Source: an uncultured Phocaeicola sp.
Lineage (GTDB): Bacteria > Bacteroidota > Bacteroidia > Bacteroidales > Bacteroidaceae
Assembly: GCA_948566455.1 (NCBI GenBank)
Contig: CAOYQO010000002.1
Location: 145,277-209,276, forward strand
Direction: 5' to 3'
DNA: 64,000 bases
Shown here piece by piece: positions 38,548 through 48,371 of the stretch (position 1 is the stretch's first letter; every line of letters begins with the position of its first letter). Position numbers and translations under genes: made by a program. The notes beneath the pieces are model-generated. The model worked only from the letters and a program-made list of their open reading frames with translations, searched no databases and was not told the origin of the DNA.

Positions 38548-40596
38548 ATGAATAAATTTGAATTAACATCTGCCTATAAGCCAACCGGAGATCAGCCGGA
38601 AGCTATTGCAGAGCTCACTGAGGGCGTACTTCAGGGGGTTCCTGCACAAACATTACTTGGTGTCACCGGTTCGGGAAAGACGTTCACCATAGCCAATGTG
38701 ATTGCCAATATCAATAAACCAACGTTAATATTGAGCCATAACAAAACATTGGCAGCGCAGCTTTACAGTGAGTTTAAAGCTTTCTTCCCCAATAATGCTG
38801 TAGAGTATTACGTTTCTTATTATGATTATTACCAACCCGAAGCTTATTTGCCGTCTTCGGATACCTATATAGAAAAGGACCTTGCCATCAATGATGAGAT
38901 AGACAAACTGCGACTTGCAGCCACCTCTTCCCTACTCTCAGGCCGGAAAGATGTGGTAGTGGTGTCTTCTGTATCTTGTATATACGGTATGGGAAATCCG
39001 TCAGATTTCTATGAGAATGTGATAGAAGTACAACAAGGAAAGGCATTCAGCCGGAATGTTTTCCTACGTCGTCTGGTAGACAGCCTCTATGTACGCAATG
39101 ATATTGATCTGAACCGCGGAAACTTCCGTGTGAAAGGAGATACAGTAGACATCTATCTGGCTTATGCAGATAATCTGCTACGCATTATTTTCTGGGGAGA
39201 TGAAATAGACAGTATCGAAGAAGTCGATCCGATAAGCGGTGTGACCATCGCTCGTTTCGACGCATACAAAATTTATCCGGCCAACCTCTTCATGACTTCC
39301 AAAGAGGCCACTCTGCGGGCTATCCACGAGATAGAAGATGACCTGCATAAACAGGTGCAATGGTTTGAAAGTGAAGGACGTCCCTTTGAAGCAAAGCGCC
39401 TCCAGGAACGGGTGACATACGATATGGAAATGATACGCGAATTAGGTCATTGTTCCGGCATTGAAAACTATTCGCGCTACTTTGACGGCCGTAGTGCCGG
39501 TAGTCGTCCCTATTGTTTATTGGACTTCTTCCCGGAAGACTTCCTGATCGTTATAGATGAAAGCCATGTGAGCGTACCTCAGATACGTGCCATGTATGGT
39601 GGTGACCGTGCCCGTAAAATCAACCTTGTAGAATATGGTTTCCGCCTTCCGGCTGCCATGGACAATCGTCCATTGAAATTTGAGGAGTTTGAGGAAATGG
39701 CAAAACAAGTAATTTATGTAAGTGCCACACCTGCCAATTATGAATTGATTCAGTCGGAAGGCGTTGTTGTGGAACAGGTTATTCGCCCTACAGGCTTACT
39801 GGATCCGATTATCGAAGTACGTTCCAGCCACAATCAGATAGACGATCTCATGGAGGAAATCCAGATTCGTATCGAAAAGCACGAACGTACGCTGGTCACT
39901 ACACTTACTAAGCGCATGGCAGAAGAATTGGCAGAATTCCTGCTGAATAACAATGTGAAATGCAACTATATCCATAGCGATGTAGATACATTGGAACGCG
40001 TCAAGATTATGAGTGACTTGCGTGAAGGTTTATACGATGTACTTATCGGTGTCAATCTGTTGCGTGAAGGATTAGACCTGCCGGAAGTCTCACTCGTGGC
40101 AATTCTTGATGCAGACAAGGAAGGTTTCCTACGCTCACACCGCTCACTGACGCAGACTGCCGGACGTGCCGCCCGAAATGTAAACGGTATGGTTATCATG
40201 TATGCCGACCGTATCACAGAAAGCATGCAATTGACAATTGACGAAACCAACCGTCGCCGTGAAAAGCAACTAAAATATAATGAGGAACATGGTATCACTC
40301 CTCAACAAATCAAAAAGGCGAAGAACCTCAATGTATTTGCGCCCAATACTGCACAGGAAAATGGCTTTACCGAAAAAGGAACAACCACTCCCCGTCCCTA
40401 TGTCGAGCAAGAAAGTTCCGCCAGCATTGCTGCCGACCCTATTGTGCAATACATGTCCCGTCCGCAACTGGAAAAGAGTATCGAACGTACCCGAAAACTC
40501 ATGCAGGAGGCTGCCAAGAAGCTCGACTTCATCGAAGCAGCACAATATCGGGACGAATTGCTGAAAATGGAGGATATGTTGAAAGAGAAAACATAA
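38548..40596 (+). CDS. uvrB: UvrB, excinuclease ABC subunit B
   Basis: 682 residues: Walker [15 protein letters not shown], beta-hairpin tip [15 protein letters not shown] used to clamp [12 protein letters not shown] helicase motif, and C-terminal UVR motif [20 protein letters not shown] (about 641-676) that contacts UvrC. It verifies lesions passed on by UvrA. A strong AAGGAG ribosome-binding site precedes ATG 38548. Monocistronic; divergent from paaK. Confidence 0.97.
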   Translation: MNKFELTSAYKPTGDQPEAIAELTEGVLQGVPAQTLLGVTGSGKTFTIANVIANINKPTLILSHNKTLAAQLYSEFKAFFPNNAVEYYVSYYDYYQPEAYLPSSDTYIEKDLAINDEIDKLRLAATSSLLSGRKDVVVVSSVSCIYGMGNPSDFYENVIEVQQGKAFSRNVFLRRLVDSLYVRNDIDLNRGNFRVKGDTVDIYLAYADNLLRIIFWGDEIDSIEEVDPISGVTIARFDAYKIYPANLFMTSKEATLRAIHEIEDDLHKQVQWFESEGRPFEAKRLQERVTYDMEMIRELGHCSGIENYSRYFDGRSAGSRPYCLLDFFPEDFLIVIDESHVSVPQIRAMYGGDRARKINLVEYGFRLPAAMDNRPLKFEEFEEMAKQVIYVSATPANYELIQSEGVVVEQVIRPTGLLDPIIEVRSSHNQIDDLMEEIQIRIEKHERTLVTTLTKRMAEELAEFLLNNNVKCNYIHSDVDTLERVKIMSDLREGLYDVLIGVNLLREGLDLPEVSLVAILDADKEGFLRSHRSLTQTAGRAARNVNGMVIMYADRITESMQLTIDETNRRREKQLKYNEEHGITPQQIKKAKNLNVFAPNTAQENGFTEKGTTTPRPYVEQESSASIAADPIVQYMSRPQLEKSIERTRKLMQEAAKKLDFIEAAQYRDELLKMEDMLKEKT

Positions 40597-40634
40597 CACA
40601 TCTGTGTTGCTTTCTCTCTTCCCGACTATCCGAA

Positions 40635-40720
40635 CCGTGCCAAGTCCGTATTCGCTCCGTATCTATACGCTTGGACTTGGTACGGACTTGATACGGTGTT
40701 GGTACGGAGTTGATAGGTAG
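40635..40720. repeat. Inverted and direct repeats downstream of uvrB
   Basis: CCGTGCCAAGTCCGTA (40635-40650) is an almost exact inverse of TACGGACTTGATACGG (40681-40696; 14 of 16). The right arm also starts the first of two direct 22-bp units, at 40677 and 40699, sharing TTGGTACGGA-TTGATA. It may serve as uvrB transcript end, but it lacks a T-run. Confidence 0.7.
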
Positions 40721-40815
40721 AAGATAAAAGAGACTGTCATTTTCCTTAAAATAAATAGAATAAGAAGTCGTTTTGGCTAATAAGTGTTATAAAACATACT
40801 TTTTCTTTTGGATAA

Positions 40816-40846
40816 TTTGCAAGTATTCCAAAAGTCCGTATCTTTG
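40816..40846 (+). promoter_or_regulatory. Near-perfect promoter of a short transcript ahead of the AddA-like gene
   Basis: TTTG at 40816-40819, exactly 19 bp, then TATCTTTG at 40839-40846. Start of transcription is expected near 40852. Confidence 0.75.
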
Positions 40847-40851
40847 CAATG

Positions 40852-40914
40852 TGTTTTTCATAGTATTAGATTTAAGGTTAACAAAGGTTGGAGTACAGCG
40901 GTACTCCTTTTTTT
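40852..40914 (+). ncRNA. Candidate small RNA or transcription attenuator of about 60 nt
   Basis: The promoter 40816-40846 is followed after about 40 nt by an intrinsic terminator (GGAGTAC at 40890-40896, loop AGCG, GTACTCC at 40901-40907, then seven T to 40914). No open frame of useful size lies in between. The AddA-like gene begins 114 nt later and has its own -7 box TATGTTTG at 40993-41000, so the short transcript could be an independent RNA or a leader attenuator. The promoter and terminator are seen; the RNA is inferred. Confidence 0.5.
40890..40914 (+). terminator. Intrinsic terminator of the short transcript
   Basis: 7-bp GC-containing stem with a 4-nt loop followed by seven T residues. 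Confidence 0.8.
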
Positions 40915-40992
40915 ATGTCCATACCCCTCAAGTGAATCAAAATTAATAGATAGAATTGCCACAGACATACCCTCTAATTCATGCTTTTTGCG

Positions 40993-41000
40993 TATGTTTG
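40993..41000 (+). promoter_or_regulatory. -7 box close to the AddA-like gene start
   Basis: TATGTTTG, 27 bp before ATG 41028; no TTG at the standard spacing, so only half of the promoter is supported. Confidence 0.45.
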
Positions 41001-41027
41001 TACCAAAGTTCAATTTCGCAAACTTAC

Positions 41028-44000
41028 ATGGAATTATTAGTATATAAAGCCTCAGCCGGTTCTGGAAAGACATTTACCCTCGCTGTAGAGTACATCAAGC
41101 ACTTGATACTCAACCCCAGAGCTTACCGGCAAATACTTGCCGTAACCTTCACCAATAAAGCTACGGCAGAGATGAAAGAGCGCATCCTGCAACAACTCTA
41201 CGGAATCTGGGTAAGCGACCCGGCATCCGAACCCTACTTGAATCGTATCCGAGAAGACTTACAATGGAAGAATCTGTCTGAAGACGATATCCGCCTGGCA
41301 GCCGGAACCGCCTTACAGTACATGTTGCATGATTACAGTCGGTTCCGGGTGGAAACCATCGACTCTTTTTTCCAATCCGTGATGCGTAATCTGGCACGCG
41401 AACTGGAACTAAGCCCGAACCTCAATATCGAACTGAATAATACCGAAGTTCTGAGTGATGCAGTGGATAGCCTGATAGAGAAACTAACTCCATCCTCTCC
41501 GGTACTGGCCTGGCTACTGGACTATATCAATGAGCGTATTGCCGATGATAAACGCTGGAATGTATCCAATGAAATCAAACGCTTTGGCTGGAATATCTTC
41601 GATGAAGGTTATATAGAACAAGGTGAAGGACTCCGCCAACAACTGAAAGATCCCAATACTATCAAGCTATACCGTAATGAACTGAGGGAAATGGAAACGG
41701 AAGCTCTGGAACAAATGAAAGGTTTCTACGACCAATTCATTGGCGAACTGGAAGCACATGCCCTCACACCGGAAGATCTGAAAGGTGGGGCACGAGGCAT
41801 AGGCAGCTATTTTCGCAAACTGAGGGATGGACGTTTATCAGACAAAGATACAGTAAATGCCACACTAAAGAACAGTCTGGATGATGCCAAAAACTGGGCT
41901 ACCAAAACATCTGCGCAGAAGAACGAAATTATTCGGCTGGCCGAAACAAGCTTACTCCCGTTATTACAGGATGCTGAAACTTTCAGACCAAGAAACAACA
42001 AGATCGTAAATAGTTGCCGACTGTCCCTGCAACATTTGAATAAATTACAGTTACTTGCCCATATCGACGAAGAAGTGCGTGAACTGAATCGGGAACATAA
42101 CCGCTTCCTATTATCAGATACGAATGCACTGCTCCATAATCTGGTACGAGATGGGGATTCTTCTTTCGTATTCGAAAAAATCGGTGCCAATATACGAAAC
42201 GTAATGATCGATGAGTTTCAGGACACCAGCCGGATGCAATGGGATAACTTCAAAATTCTACTACTTGAAGGTCTTTCACAAGGAGCAAACAGTTTGATCG
42301 TAGGAGATGTGAAACAATCTATCTATCGCTGGCGAAACGGCGACTGGGGGATATTGAACGCGCTGGGTACCAAAGATGCTTCTTTCCCTTTCCCGGTACG
42401 TGTAGAAACACTAAAGACCAACCGTCGAAGTGAAACGAATGTCATCCGCTTCAATAATAACTTATTTACCGCAGCCGTGGAATATCTAAATATGCTCCAC
42501 CTGAAAGAGCTGCAAGAAGACTGCCACCCCCTGCAACGGGCTTATGCAGATGTTGCCCAGGAATCGCCACGAACGGAAGCTAAAGGATACATCAAAGCAA
42601 CCTTTCTGGAACCGGACGAAGAGCATGACTATACAGAACTCACCATTCTCTCGTTAGGAGAAGAAGTGCAGCGGTTGCTGGAAGCAGGCGTGAAGCTAAA
42701 CGATATCACCATTCTGGTACGCAAAAATAAAAACATCCCTCCCATTGCTGACTATTTTGACAAGACCATGCACCTGTCTGTCGTCTCGGACGAGGCATTC
42801 CGACTGGATGCTTCACAGGCCATCTGTATGTTGATAGATGCCTTACGCTACTTATCCAATCCGGAAGACAAGGTGGCGTGCGCATCACTCATGATGAACT
42901 ATGAATCAGGAATCAAAAAACAGGGAGGTGACTGGGACAGCTTACTGACCGCGAAACCTGAAGAAGCACTGCCCGAAGCATTCGTCACAGGTATGGAAAC
43001 TCTCCGGTTAATGCCACTTTACGAATTGTTGGAAGAATTATTCAGTCTGTTTGAAATGAAACGGATTGAAGAGCAGGATGCTTATCTTTTTTCTTTCTTC
43101 GATGCTGTCACTGAATACCTTCAAAATAATTCTTCAGACCTGGACGCATTTATCCGCTACTGGAACGAAACATTATGTAATAAGACTATCCCCAGTGGAG
43201 AAATGGACGGCATCCGTATCCTTTCCATTCATAAATCAAAAGGACTGGAATTTCATACCGTTCTCATTCCTTACTGTGACTGGAAGCTCGAGAATGAAAC
43301 TAATAATCAGTTGATATGGTGTTCGCCTACGGAAGCACCATTCAGTACACTCGACATCGTTCCGGTAAATTATTCCTCTACCATGGCGGAATCTGTATAT
43401 CGGCAAAATTATCTGGATGAACGCCTGCAACTCTGGGTAGATAACCTGAACCTACTTTATGTAGCTTTCACCCGTGCCGGAAAGAATCTAATTTTCTGGT
43501 GCAAGAAAGGGCAAAAAGGTACCATGTCGGAATTATTGGCCAATGCTCTGCCACAAGTAGCCGCCCGGGAAGGTGACGAAAACTGGGATGAAAAAGAACC
43601 TTATGAAAATGGAGAACTCTGTCCATCAAAGTACACAGGAACAGATGAGCACCTGCCCGACCCCCCTAAGACTTCTGCCAATCGCCTTGCACAAAAGCCT
43701 GACAAACTCCCGGTACACATGGAAAGCATGAGGCATGATATAGAATTCCGACAGTCGAACCGTTCTGCGGACTTTATTCAGGGAGTTGATGAAGAAGAAT
43801 CCGACAATCGCTTCATAAACCGGGGACGGCTTTTACATACTCTTTTCTCAGCCATTGAAACAGAGGAAGACATTGATAATGCTATTGACCAACTTGTCTT
43901 TGAAGGTATTATCGGCAAACCCGAAACGGAAAAGTCAATCCGGGAACTGACCCATCATGCATTCTCGCTTCTCCAAGTTCAAGACTGGTATTCGGGGAAC

Positions 44001-44249
44001 TGGCACCTGTTCAATGAATGTGATATCATCTGGCAGGAAAGGGGTGAGCTACATACCCGCCGACCCGACCGTGTAATGATGCGCGGCAATGAAATTGTCG
44101 TTATAGATTTCAAATTCGGAAAACAAAACAAAAAGTATAATAAGCAAGTGCAAGGATATATGCAATTGCTCACTCGCATGGGGTATCTGAAAGAAAACAT
44201 AAAAGGATACCTTTGGTATGTGGAAGAAGATTTAATAGAAAAAGTATAG
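41028..44249 (+). CDS. UvrD/AddA-like helicase-nuclease
   Basis: 1073 residues from ATG 41028. The open frame starts 72 nt earlier, but that stretch overlaps the -7 box at 40993 and has no homology, and MELLVYKASAGSGKTFTLA is the usual beginning. Motifs: Walker A at 8-19, DEFQDTSRMQW with Asp395, VGDVKQSIYRWR, and helicase motif VI LLYVAFTRAGKNL. The C-terminal RecB-type nuclease keeps RPDRVMMRGNEIVVIDFKFGK, catalytic Asp1027 and Lys1029. Such enzymes unwind and resect broken DNA ends for RecA. The partner with a second nuclease domain starts 13 bp downstream. I name it AddA-like; RecB is the alternative. Confidence 0.85.
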   Translation: MELLVYKASAGSGKTFTLAVEYIKHLILNPRAYRQILAVTFTNKATAEMKERILQQLYGIWVSDPASEPYLNRIREDLQWKNLSEDDIRLAAGTALQYMLHDYSRFRVETIDSFFQSVMRNLARELELSPNLNIELNNTEVLSDAVDSLIEKLTPSSPVLAWLLDYINERIADDKRWNVSNEIKRFGWNIFDEGYIEQGEGLRQQLKDPNTIKLYRNELREMETEALEQMKGFYDQFIGELEAHALTPEDLKGGARGIGSYFRKLRDGRLSDKDTVNATLKNSLDDAKNWATKTSAQKNEIIRLAETSLLPLLQDAETFRPRNNKIVNSCRLSLQHLNKLQLLAHIDEEVRELNREHNRFLLSDTNALLHNLVRDGDSSFVFEKIGANIRNVMIDEFQDTSRMQWDNFKILLLEGLSQGANSLIVGDVKQSIYRWRNGDWGILNALGTKDASFPFPVRVETLKTNRRSETNVIRFNNNLFTAAVEYLNMLHLKELQEDCHPLQRAYADVAQESPRTEAKGYIKATFLEPDEEHDYTELTILSLGEEVQRLLEAGVKLNDITILVRKNKNIPPIADYFDKTMHLSVVSDEAFRLDASQAICMLIDALRYLSNPEDKVACASLMMNYESGIKKQGGDWDSLLTAKPEEALPEAFVTGMETLRLMPLYELLEELFSLFEMKRIEEQDAYLFSFFDAVTEYLQNNSSDLDAFIRYWNETLCNKTIPSGEMDGIRILSIHKSKGLEFHTVLIPYCDWKLENETNNQLIWCSPTEAPFSTLDIVPVNYSSTMAESVYRQNYLDERLQLWVDNLNLLYVAFTRAGKNLIFWCKKGQKGTMSELLANALPQVAAREGDENWDEKEPYENGELCPSKYTGTDEHLPDPPKTSANRLAQKPDKLPVHMESMRHDIEFRQSNRSADFIQGVDEEESDNRFINRGRLLHTLFSAIETEEDIDNAIDQLVFEGIIGKPETEKSIRELTHHAFSLLQVQDWYSGNWHLFNECDIIWQERGELHTRRPDRVMMRGNEIVVIDFKFGKQNKKYNKQVQGYMQLLTRMGYLKENIKGYLWYVEEDLIEKV

Positions 44250-44262
44250 ATACAACGGTAGT

Positions 44263-47160
44263 ATGCAAACATTTCTCCAATTAGTAGCCCAAGACCTTTA
44301 CCAAAAGATAGGAAACGATCTTTCAAGAGTAGCCATCGTTTTCCCCAATAAACGTGCCAGCCTGTTCTTCAACGAATATCTGGCAATGCAGAGCGACCGC
44401 CCTATATGGTCGCCTGCCTATGTCAGTATCAGCGAACTGTTCCGGCAACTCTCCCCGTGGAAATCCGGAGACCCTATCCGGTTGGTATGCGAACTCTATA
44501 AAGTCTTCCGTGAAGAAACCCGCAGCGAAGAAACACTCGATGATTTCTACTTCTGGGGCGAATTACTTATCAGTGATTTTGACGATGTGGACAAAAATCT
44601 TGTAGATGCCGACCGGTTATTCTCTAACCTGCAGGATTTGAAAAATATAATGGACGATTACGACTTCCTTGACTCCGAGCAGGAAGAAGCCATTCGTCAG
44701 TTTTTCCAAAATTTCTCTATTGAGCGCCGGACACAGCTTAAGGAGAAATTCATTTCTCTATGGGATAAATTAGGCGATATCTATCACCATTATCGCCGTA
44801 ATCTTGAAGAACTTGGCATTGCTTACGAAGGTATGATGTACCGCTATGTAATGGAGGAATTACAGTCGGATAAACTAAAGTATGAGCATTACGTTTTTGT
44901 TGGTTTCAACGTATTAAACAAAGTAGAAACCAAGTTCTTTGAACGCTTGCGCGAGGCCGGAAAAGCATTATTTTATTGGGATTATGATGTCTTCTACACC
45001 CGCCTGCCCCGTGAAAACACACCTCCCTACACACACGAGGCAGGAGAATTCATTCTTCGTAATCTGAAATTATTCCCCAACGAATTGCCGGAAGCAGTTT
45101 TTGATACATTGCGGAAACCTAAAAATGTACGTTTCATCTCTGCTCCGACTGAGAATGCACAAGCACGTTATCTACCGGAATGGATACGTTCCGTAACGAA
45201 AAGAGACCTACAGGAGACTCCTGTGAAAGAGAAAGAAAATGCAGTAGTTCTTTGTAATGAGGCACTTCTGCTACCTGTACTTCATTCCATTCCACCTGAA
45301 GTAAAGAATGTAAATATAACCATGGGATTTCCTTTGGCACAAACACCCGTATACAGTTTCGTCAGTGCACTCGTCGAATTGCAGACTACAGGTTATCGCA
45401 GAGATACGGGACGCTATCAATACGAAGCTGTACAGTCTGTACTGAAGCATCCCTATACACGTCAGCTCTCCACTTCTGCTGAAGGTTTAGAGAAACAATT
45501 AACAAGAGACAACCGATTCTTCCCCTTACCTTCCGAGCTAAAGCAAGATACTTTTTTGGAACAAATATTCACGCCTAAAACAAGTCTTTCAGCCCTTTGC
45601 CAATACCTCACGGAGATGTTACGTGCAGTAGCTGTCCTCTATCGGAAAGAACAAGAAACAGATGATATCTTCAACCAACTTTACCGGGAGTCTCTATTTA
45701 AAAGTTATACTCTCATCAACCGTCTGCTGAACCTGATTGACAATGGAGAATTGAACATACAAATTGAAACATTGAGACGTCTGCTCTGCCGATTACTTGC
45801 CACTTCAAACATTCCTTTCCATGGCGAGCCTGCTATTGGTATGCAGGTGATGGGAGTATTGGAAACACGTAATCTCGACTTTCGTAATCTTATTATGCTT
45901 TCTCTCAACGAAGGGCAGCTGCCCAAAGCAGGTGGTGATTCTTCCTTTATTCCATACAATCTGAGGAAAGCTTTCGGCATGACTACTATCGAACATAAGA
46001 ATGCCCTATATGCGTATTACTTCTACCGCCTGATACAACGTGCCGAAAATGTCACCTTATTATATAATACTGCTTCAGAAGGATTGAATCGCGGAGAAAT
46101 GTCTCGTTTCATGTTGCAATTTCTTGTTGAATCTCCACACAGCATCTCACGAGAATACCTTGAAGCCGGACAATCTCCCCAAAGTGGTAGAGAAATTCGC
46201 GTTGAGAAAACACCGGAGATCATAACGAGAATGTACGAAAGGTATGATGTGAATCGTCATCCGAAATCCCTGTTTTCACCTTCAGCACTTAATACTTATC
46301 TGGATTGCAGATTGAAATTCTATTACCGCTATGTAGCTGGCCTAAAAGCTCCCGATGAAGTAAGCGCTGAAATAGACTCTGCTCTGTTTGGTACAATTTT
46401 CCACCGTGCAGCCGAATTAGTCTATAAAGATTTGACTGCAAACGGAAAAGAAATTCGAAAAGATGATTTGGAGCAAGTATTGCGCAATGATATAAAATTA
46501 CAGAACTATGTAGATACCGCTTTCAAAGAGGAGTTCTTCCACGTAGCCCTCACCGAAAAGCCGGAATTTAACGGTACGCAGCTTATTAATGCCAAAGTAA
46601 TCACATCTTATCTCCGCCAACTGCTGCGTAACGATCTGCAATATGCACCTTTCTTTATGGAAGGCATGGAAAAGAAGGTAACGGAAATTATAGAAATCGA
46701 AACTCCGCAAGGAAAGTTAGCATTGAACATCGGTGGTACCATTGACCGTATAGATAGCAAAGACGACACTTTGCGTATAGTAGACTATAAAACAGGAGGT
46801 AGCCCAAAGACACCCGAAAACATCAAGCAGCTATTCACACCTGCCGACGGACGTCCGAATTACATTTTTCAGACTTTCTTGTATGCTTCTATTATGTGCC
46901 GCAAGCAGTCATTGAAGGTAGCCCCTTCCCTACTTTATATTCATCGAGCAGCGTCAGAGACGTATTCCCCTGTTATTGAAATGGGAGAAGCACGCCAACC
47001 CAAGATGCCGGTCAATAACTTTGCTTTCTATGAAGATGAATTTCGTGAACGCCTGCAAACTCTTTTACAAGAAATATACAATCCGGAAGAAGCTTTCACC
47101 CAAACTGAAGATACCAAGAAATGTGAGTTCTGTGATTTCAGAGAGCTATGCAGGCGATAA
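44263..47160 (+). CDS. AddB-like PD-(D/E)XK nuclease with Fe-S cluster
   Basis: 965 residues. N-terminal RVAIVFPNKRASLFFNEYL replaces an intact Walker A motif, as expected for the inactive helicase arm. The nuclease motif is GTIDRIDSKDDTLRIVDYKTGG (read in parts), with Asp841 and Lys843. Four cysteines place a 4Fe-4S staple: Cys682 (DCRLKFYYRY), and Cys954, Cys957 and Cys963 in the last residues. This is the AddB layout. With the AddA-like protein just upstream it should form an end-resection complex. It ends at a strong terminator. Confidence 0.85.
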   Translation: MQTFLQLVAQDLYQKIGNDLSRVAIVFPNKRASLFFNEYLAMQSDRPIWSPAYVSISELFRQLSPWKSGDPIRLVCELYKVFREETRSEETLDDFYFWGELLISDFDDVDKNLVDADRLFSNLQDLKNIMDDYDFLDSEQEEAIRQFFQNFSIERRTQLKEKFISLWDKLGDIYHHYRRNLEELGIAYEGMMYRYVMEELQSDKLKYEHYVFVGFNVLNKVETKFFERLREAGKALFYWDYDVFYTRLPRENTPPYTHEAGEFILRNLKLFPNELPEAVFDTLRKPKNVRFISAPTENAQARYLPEWIRSVTKRDLQETPVKEKENAVVLCNEALLLPVLHSIPPEVKNVNITMGFPLAQTPVYSFVSALVELQTTGYRRDTGRYQYEAVQSVLKHPYTRQLSTSAEGLEKQLTRDNRFFPLPSELKQDTFLEQIFTPKTSLSALCQYLTEMLRAVAVLYRKEQETDDIFNQLYRESLFKSYTLINRLLNLIDNGELNIQIETLRRLLCRLLATSNIPFHGEPAIGMQVMGVLETRNLDFRNLIMLSLNEGQLPKAGGDSSFIPYNLRKAFGMTTIEHKNALYAYYFYRLIQRAENVTLLYNTASEGLNRGEMSRFMLQFLVESPHSISREYLEAGQSPQSGREIRVEKTPEIITRMYERYDVNRHPKSLFSPSALNTYLDCRLKFYYRYVAGLKAPDEVSAEIDSALFGTIFHRAAELVYKDLTANGKEIRKDDLEQVLRNDIKLQNYVDTAFKEEFFHVALTEKPEFNGTQLINAKVITSYLRQLLRNDLQYAPFFMEGMEKKVTEIIEIETPQGKLALNIGGTIDRIDSKDDTLRIVDYKTGGSPKTPENIKQLFTPADGRPNYIFQTFLYASIMCRKQSLKVAPSLLYIHRAASETYSPVIEMGEARQPKMPVNNFAFYEDEFRERLQTLLQEIYNPEEAFTQTEDTKKCEFCDFRELCRR

Positions 47161-47164
47161 AAAA

Positions 47165-47199
47165 ACAGACCGTCTGTTTGCATGAAACAGACGGTCTGT
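47165..47199. terminator. Bidirectional terminator between addB-like and sensor-kinase genes
   Basis: A perfect 15-bp stem pairs 47165-47179 with 47185-47199 around loop GCATG. A-rich before and T-rich after, so it can serve both converging genes. Confidence 0.88.
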
Positions 47200-47213
47200 C
47201 TTTAATACAATAT

Positions 47214-48341
47214 TTACTTTTTCAACGGGAGTGAGAAGCTGAATATAGAACCTTCACCTTTTTTGGAAGTAAACCACAACTTACCACCATTCTTCACTAC
47301 AAAGTCCTGACACAAGAGTAATCCCAAACCGGAACCTTCTTCATTGTTTGTACCGAAGGTACTGAAGTGTGTATCTGTATGCAGCAGTTTCTTTTGTCCT
47401 TCTTCGTCAATACCACACCCGTGATCTTGCACACTGACTACCGCCATACCATCTTTTTCCTCCAGTTTTACCAACACTTCAGAATTTTCGTTGCTGAACT
47501 TAATAGCGTTGCTTATCAAGTTGCGTACCACGGTTTTCAGCATATCTATATCTGCAGATACAGCCAGTTTCTCCGGTTTCTCTTCACGGATGGTAATCTT
47601 CTTCAGACCAGCTACCATATTAAAGATATCTATCACTCCATCCACAACTTCTACCACATCAATATCCTGATATACTACATTCAACTTACCAATCTGGCTC
47701 TTCGTCCACTTCAGCAAGTTATCCAGCAATGAGAATACATCTTCTGTCGTCTGGTTTGCCATTGTCAACAGCTCATACATCTCATCACCGATCTTCTCAG
47801 CCGGCAGATTCAGTATCAGCATGTTCAGCACCATCTTGATAGAACCCATAGGAGAACGCAAATCATGAGCAATCACCGAATAAAGTTTATCACGTCCGGC
47901 AATGGTACGTTGCAGCTCTTCGGTCTTATTCAAAATAATGCGTTTGGCAGCTACCAGCGAAATCTGGTGGGTTACACGAATAATCAGCTCTTCCTTATTG
48001 AAAGGTTTGGAGATAAAGTCATTCGCTCCCACCTGGAAACCTTTTACAATGTCCGTCGTGCTGTTTAGCGCAGTCAGGAAGATGATAGGAATATCTGCGG
48101 TCTTAGGGTTTGCTTTCAAATGCTGTGCCACCTCAAAACCACTCATGTCCGGCATCATCACGTCCAGCAACACCAAATCCGGGTTTTCCTTATCTACCTG
48201 CTCTAATGCTTGCCGACCGTTACTTGCCGTAGCGATAGCAAATTTTTCATTTGTTAAGAGTACTTTCAACAACAAAACGTTGGACATCACATCGTCAACG
48301 ATGAGAATCTTGTACTCAGAAGGATTTATTTCCATATTCAT
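47214..48341 (-). CDS. Receiver-histidine kinase hybrid without a sensor domain
   Basis: 375 residues. The order is reversed from usual hybrids: an N-terminal receiver with Asp60 as phosphoacceptor (LVLLDVMMPD) and Lys112, a coiled linker, then HisKA with His159 (VIAHDLRSP) and HATPase (NLISNAIKFS, QDHGCGID, GSGLGLLLC). No transmembrane or periplasmic part, so it acts in the cytoplasm and is probably controlled by phosphorylation of its own receiver. It is encoded 30 bp behind the UDP-xylose synthase gene, on the same strand. Targets are unknown. Confidence 0.9.
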   Translation of the reverse strand: MNMEINPSEYKILIVDDVMSNVLLLKVLLTNEKFAIATASNGRQALEQVDKENPDLVLLDVMMPDMSGFEVAQHLKANPKTADIPIIFLTALNSTTDIVKGFQVGANDFISKPFNKEELIIRVTHQISLVAAKRIILNKTEELQRTIAGRDKLYSVIAHDLRSPMGSIKMVLNMLILNLPAEKIGDEMYELLTMANQTTEDVFSLLDNLLKWTKSQIGKLNVVYQDIDVVEVVDGVIDIFNMVAGLKKITIREEKPEKLAVSADIDMLKTVVRNLISNAIKFSNENSEVLVKLEEKDGMAVVSVQDHGCGIDEEGQKKLLHTDTHFSTFGTNNEEGSGLGLLLCQDFVVKNGGKLWFTSKKGEGSIFSFSLPLKK

Positions 48342-48371
48342 CTTATACTATATTGTTTTCCCGTTTATCTA

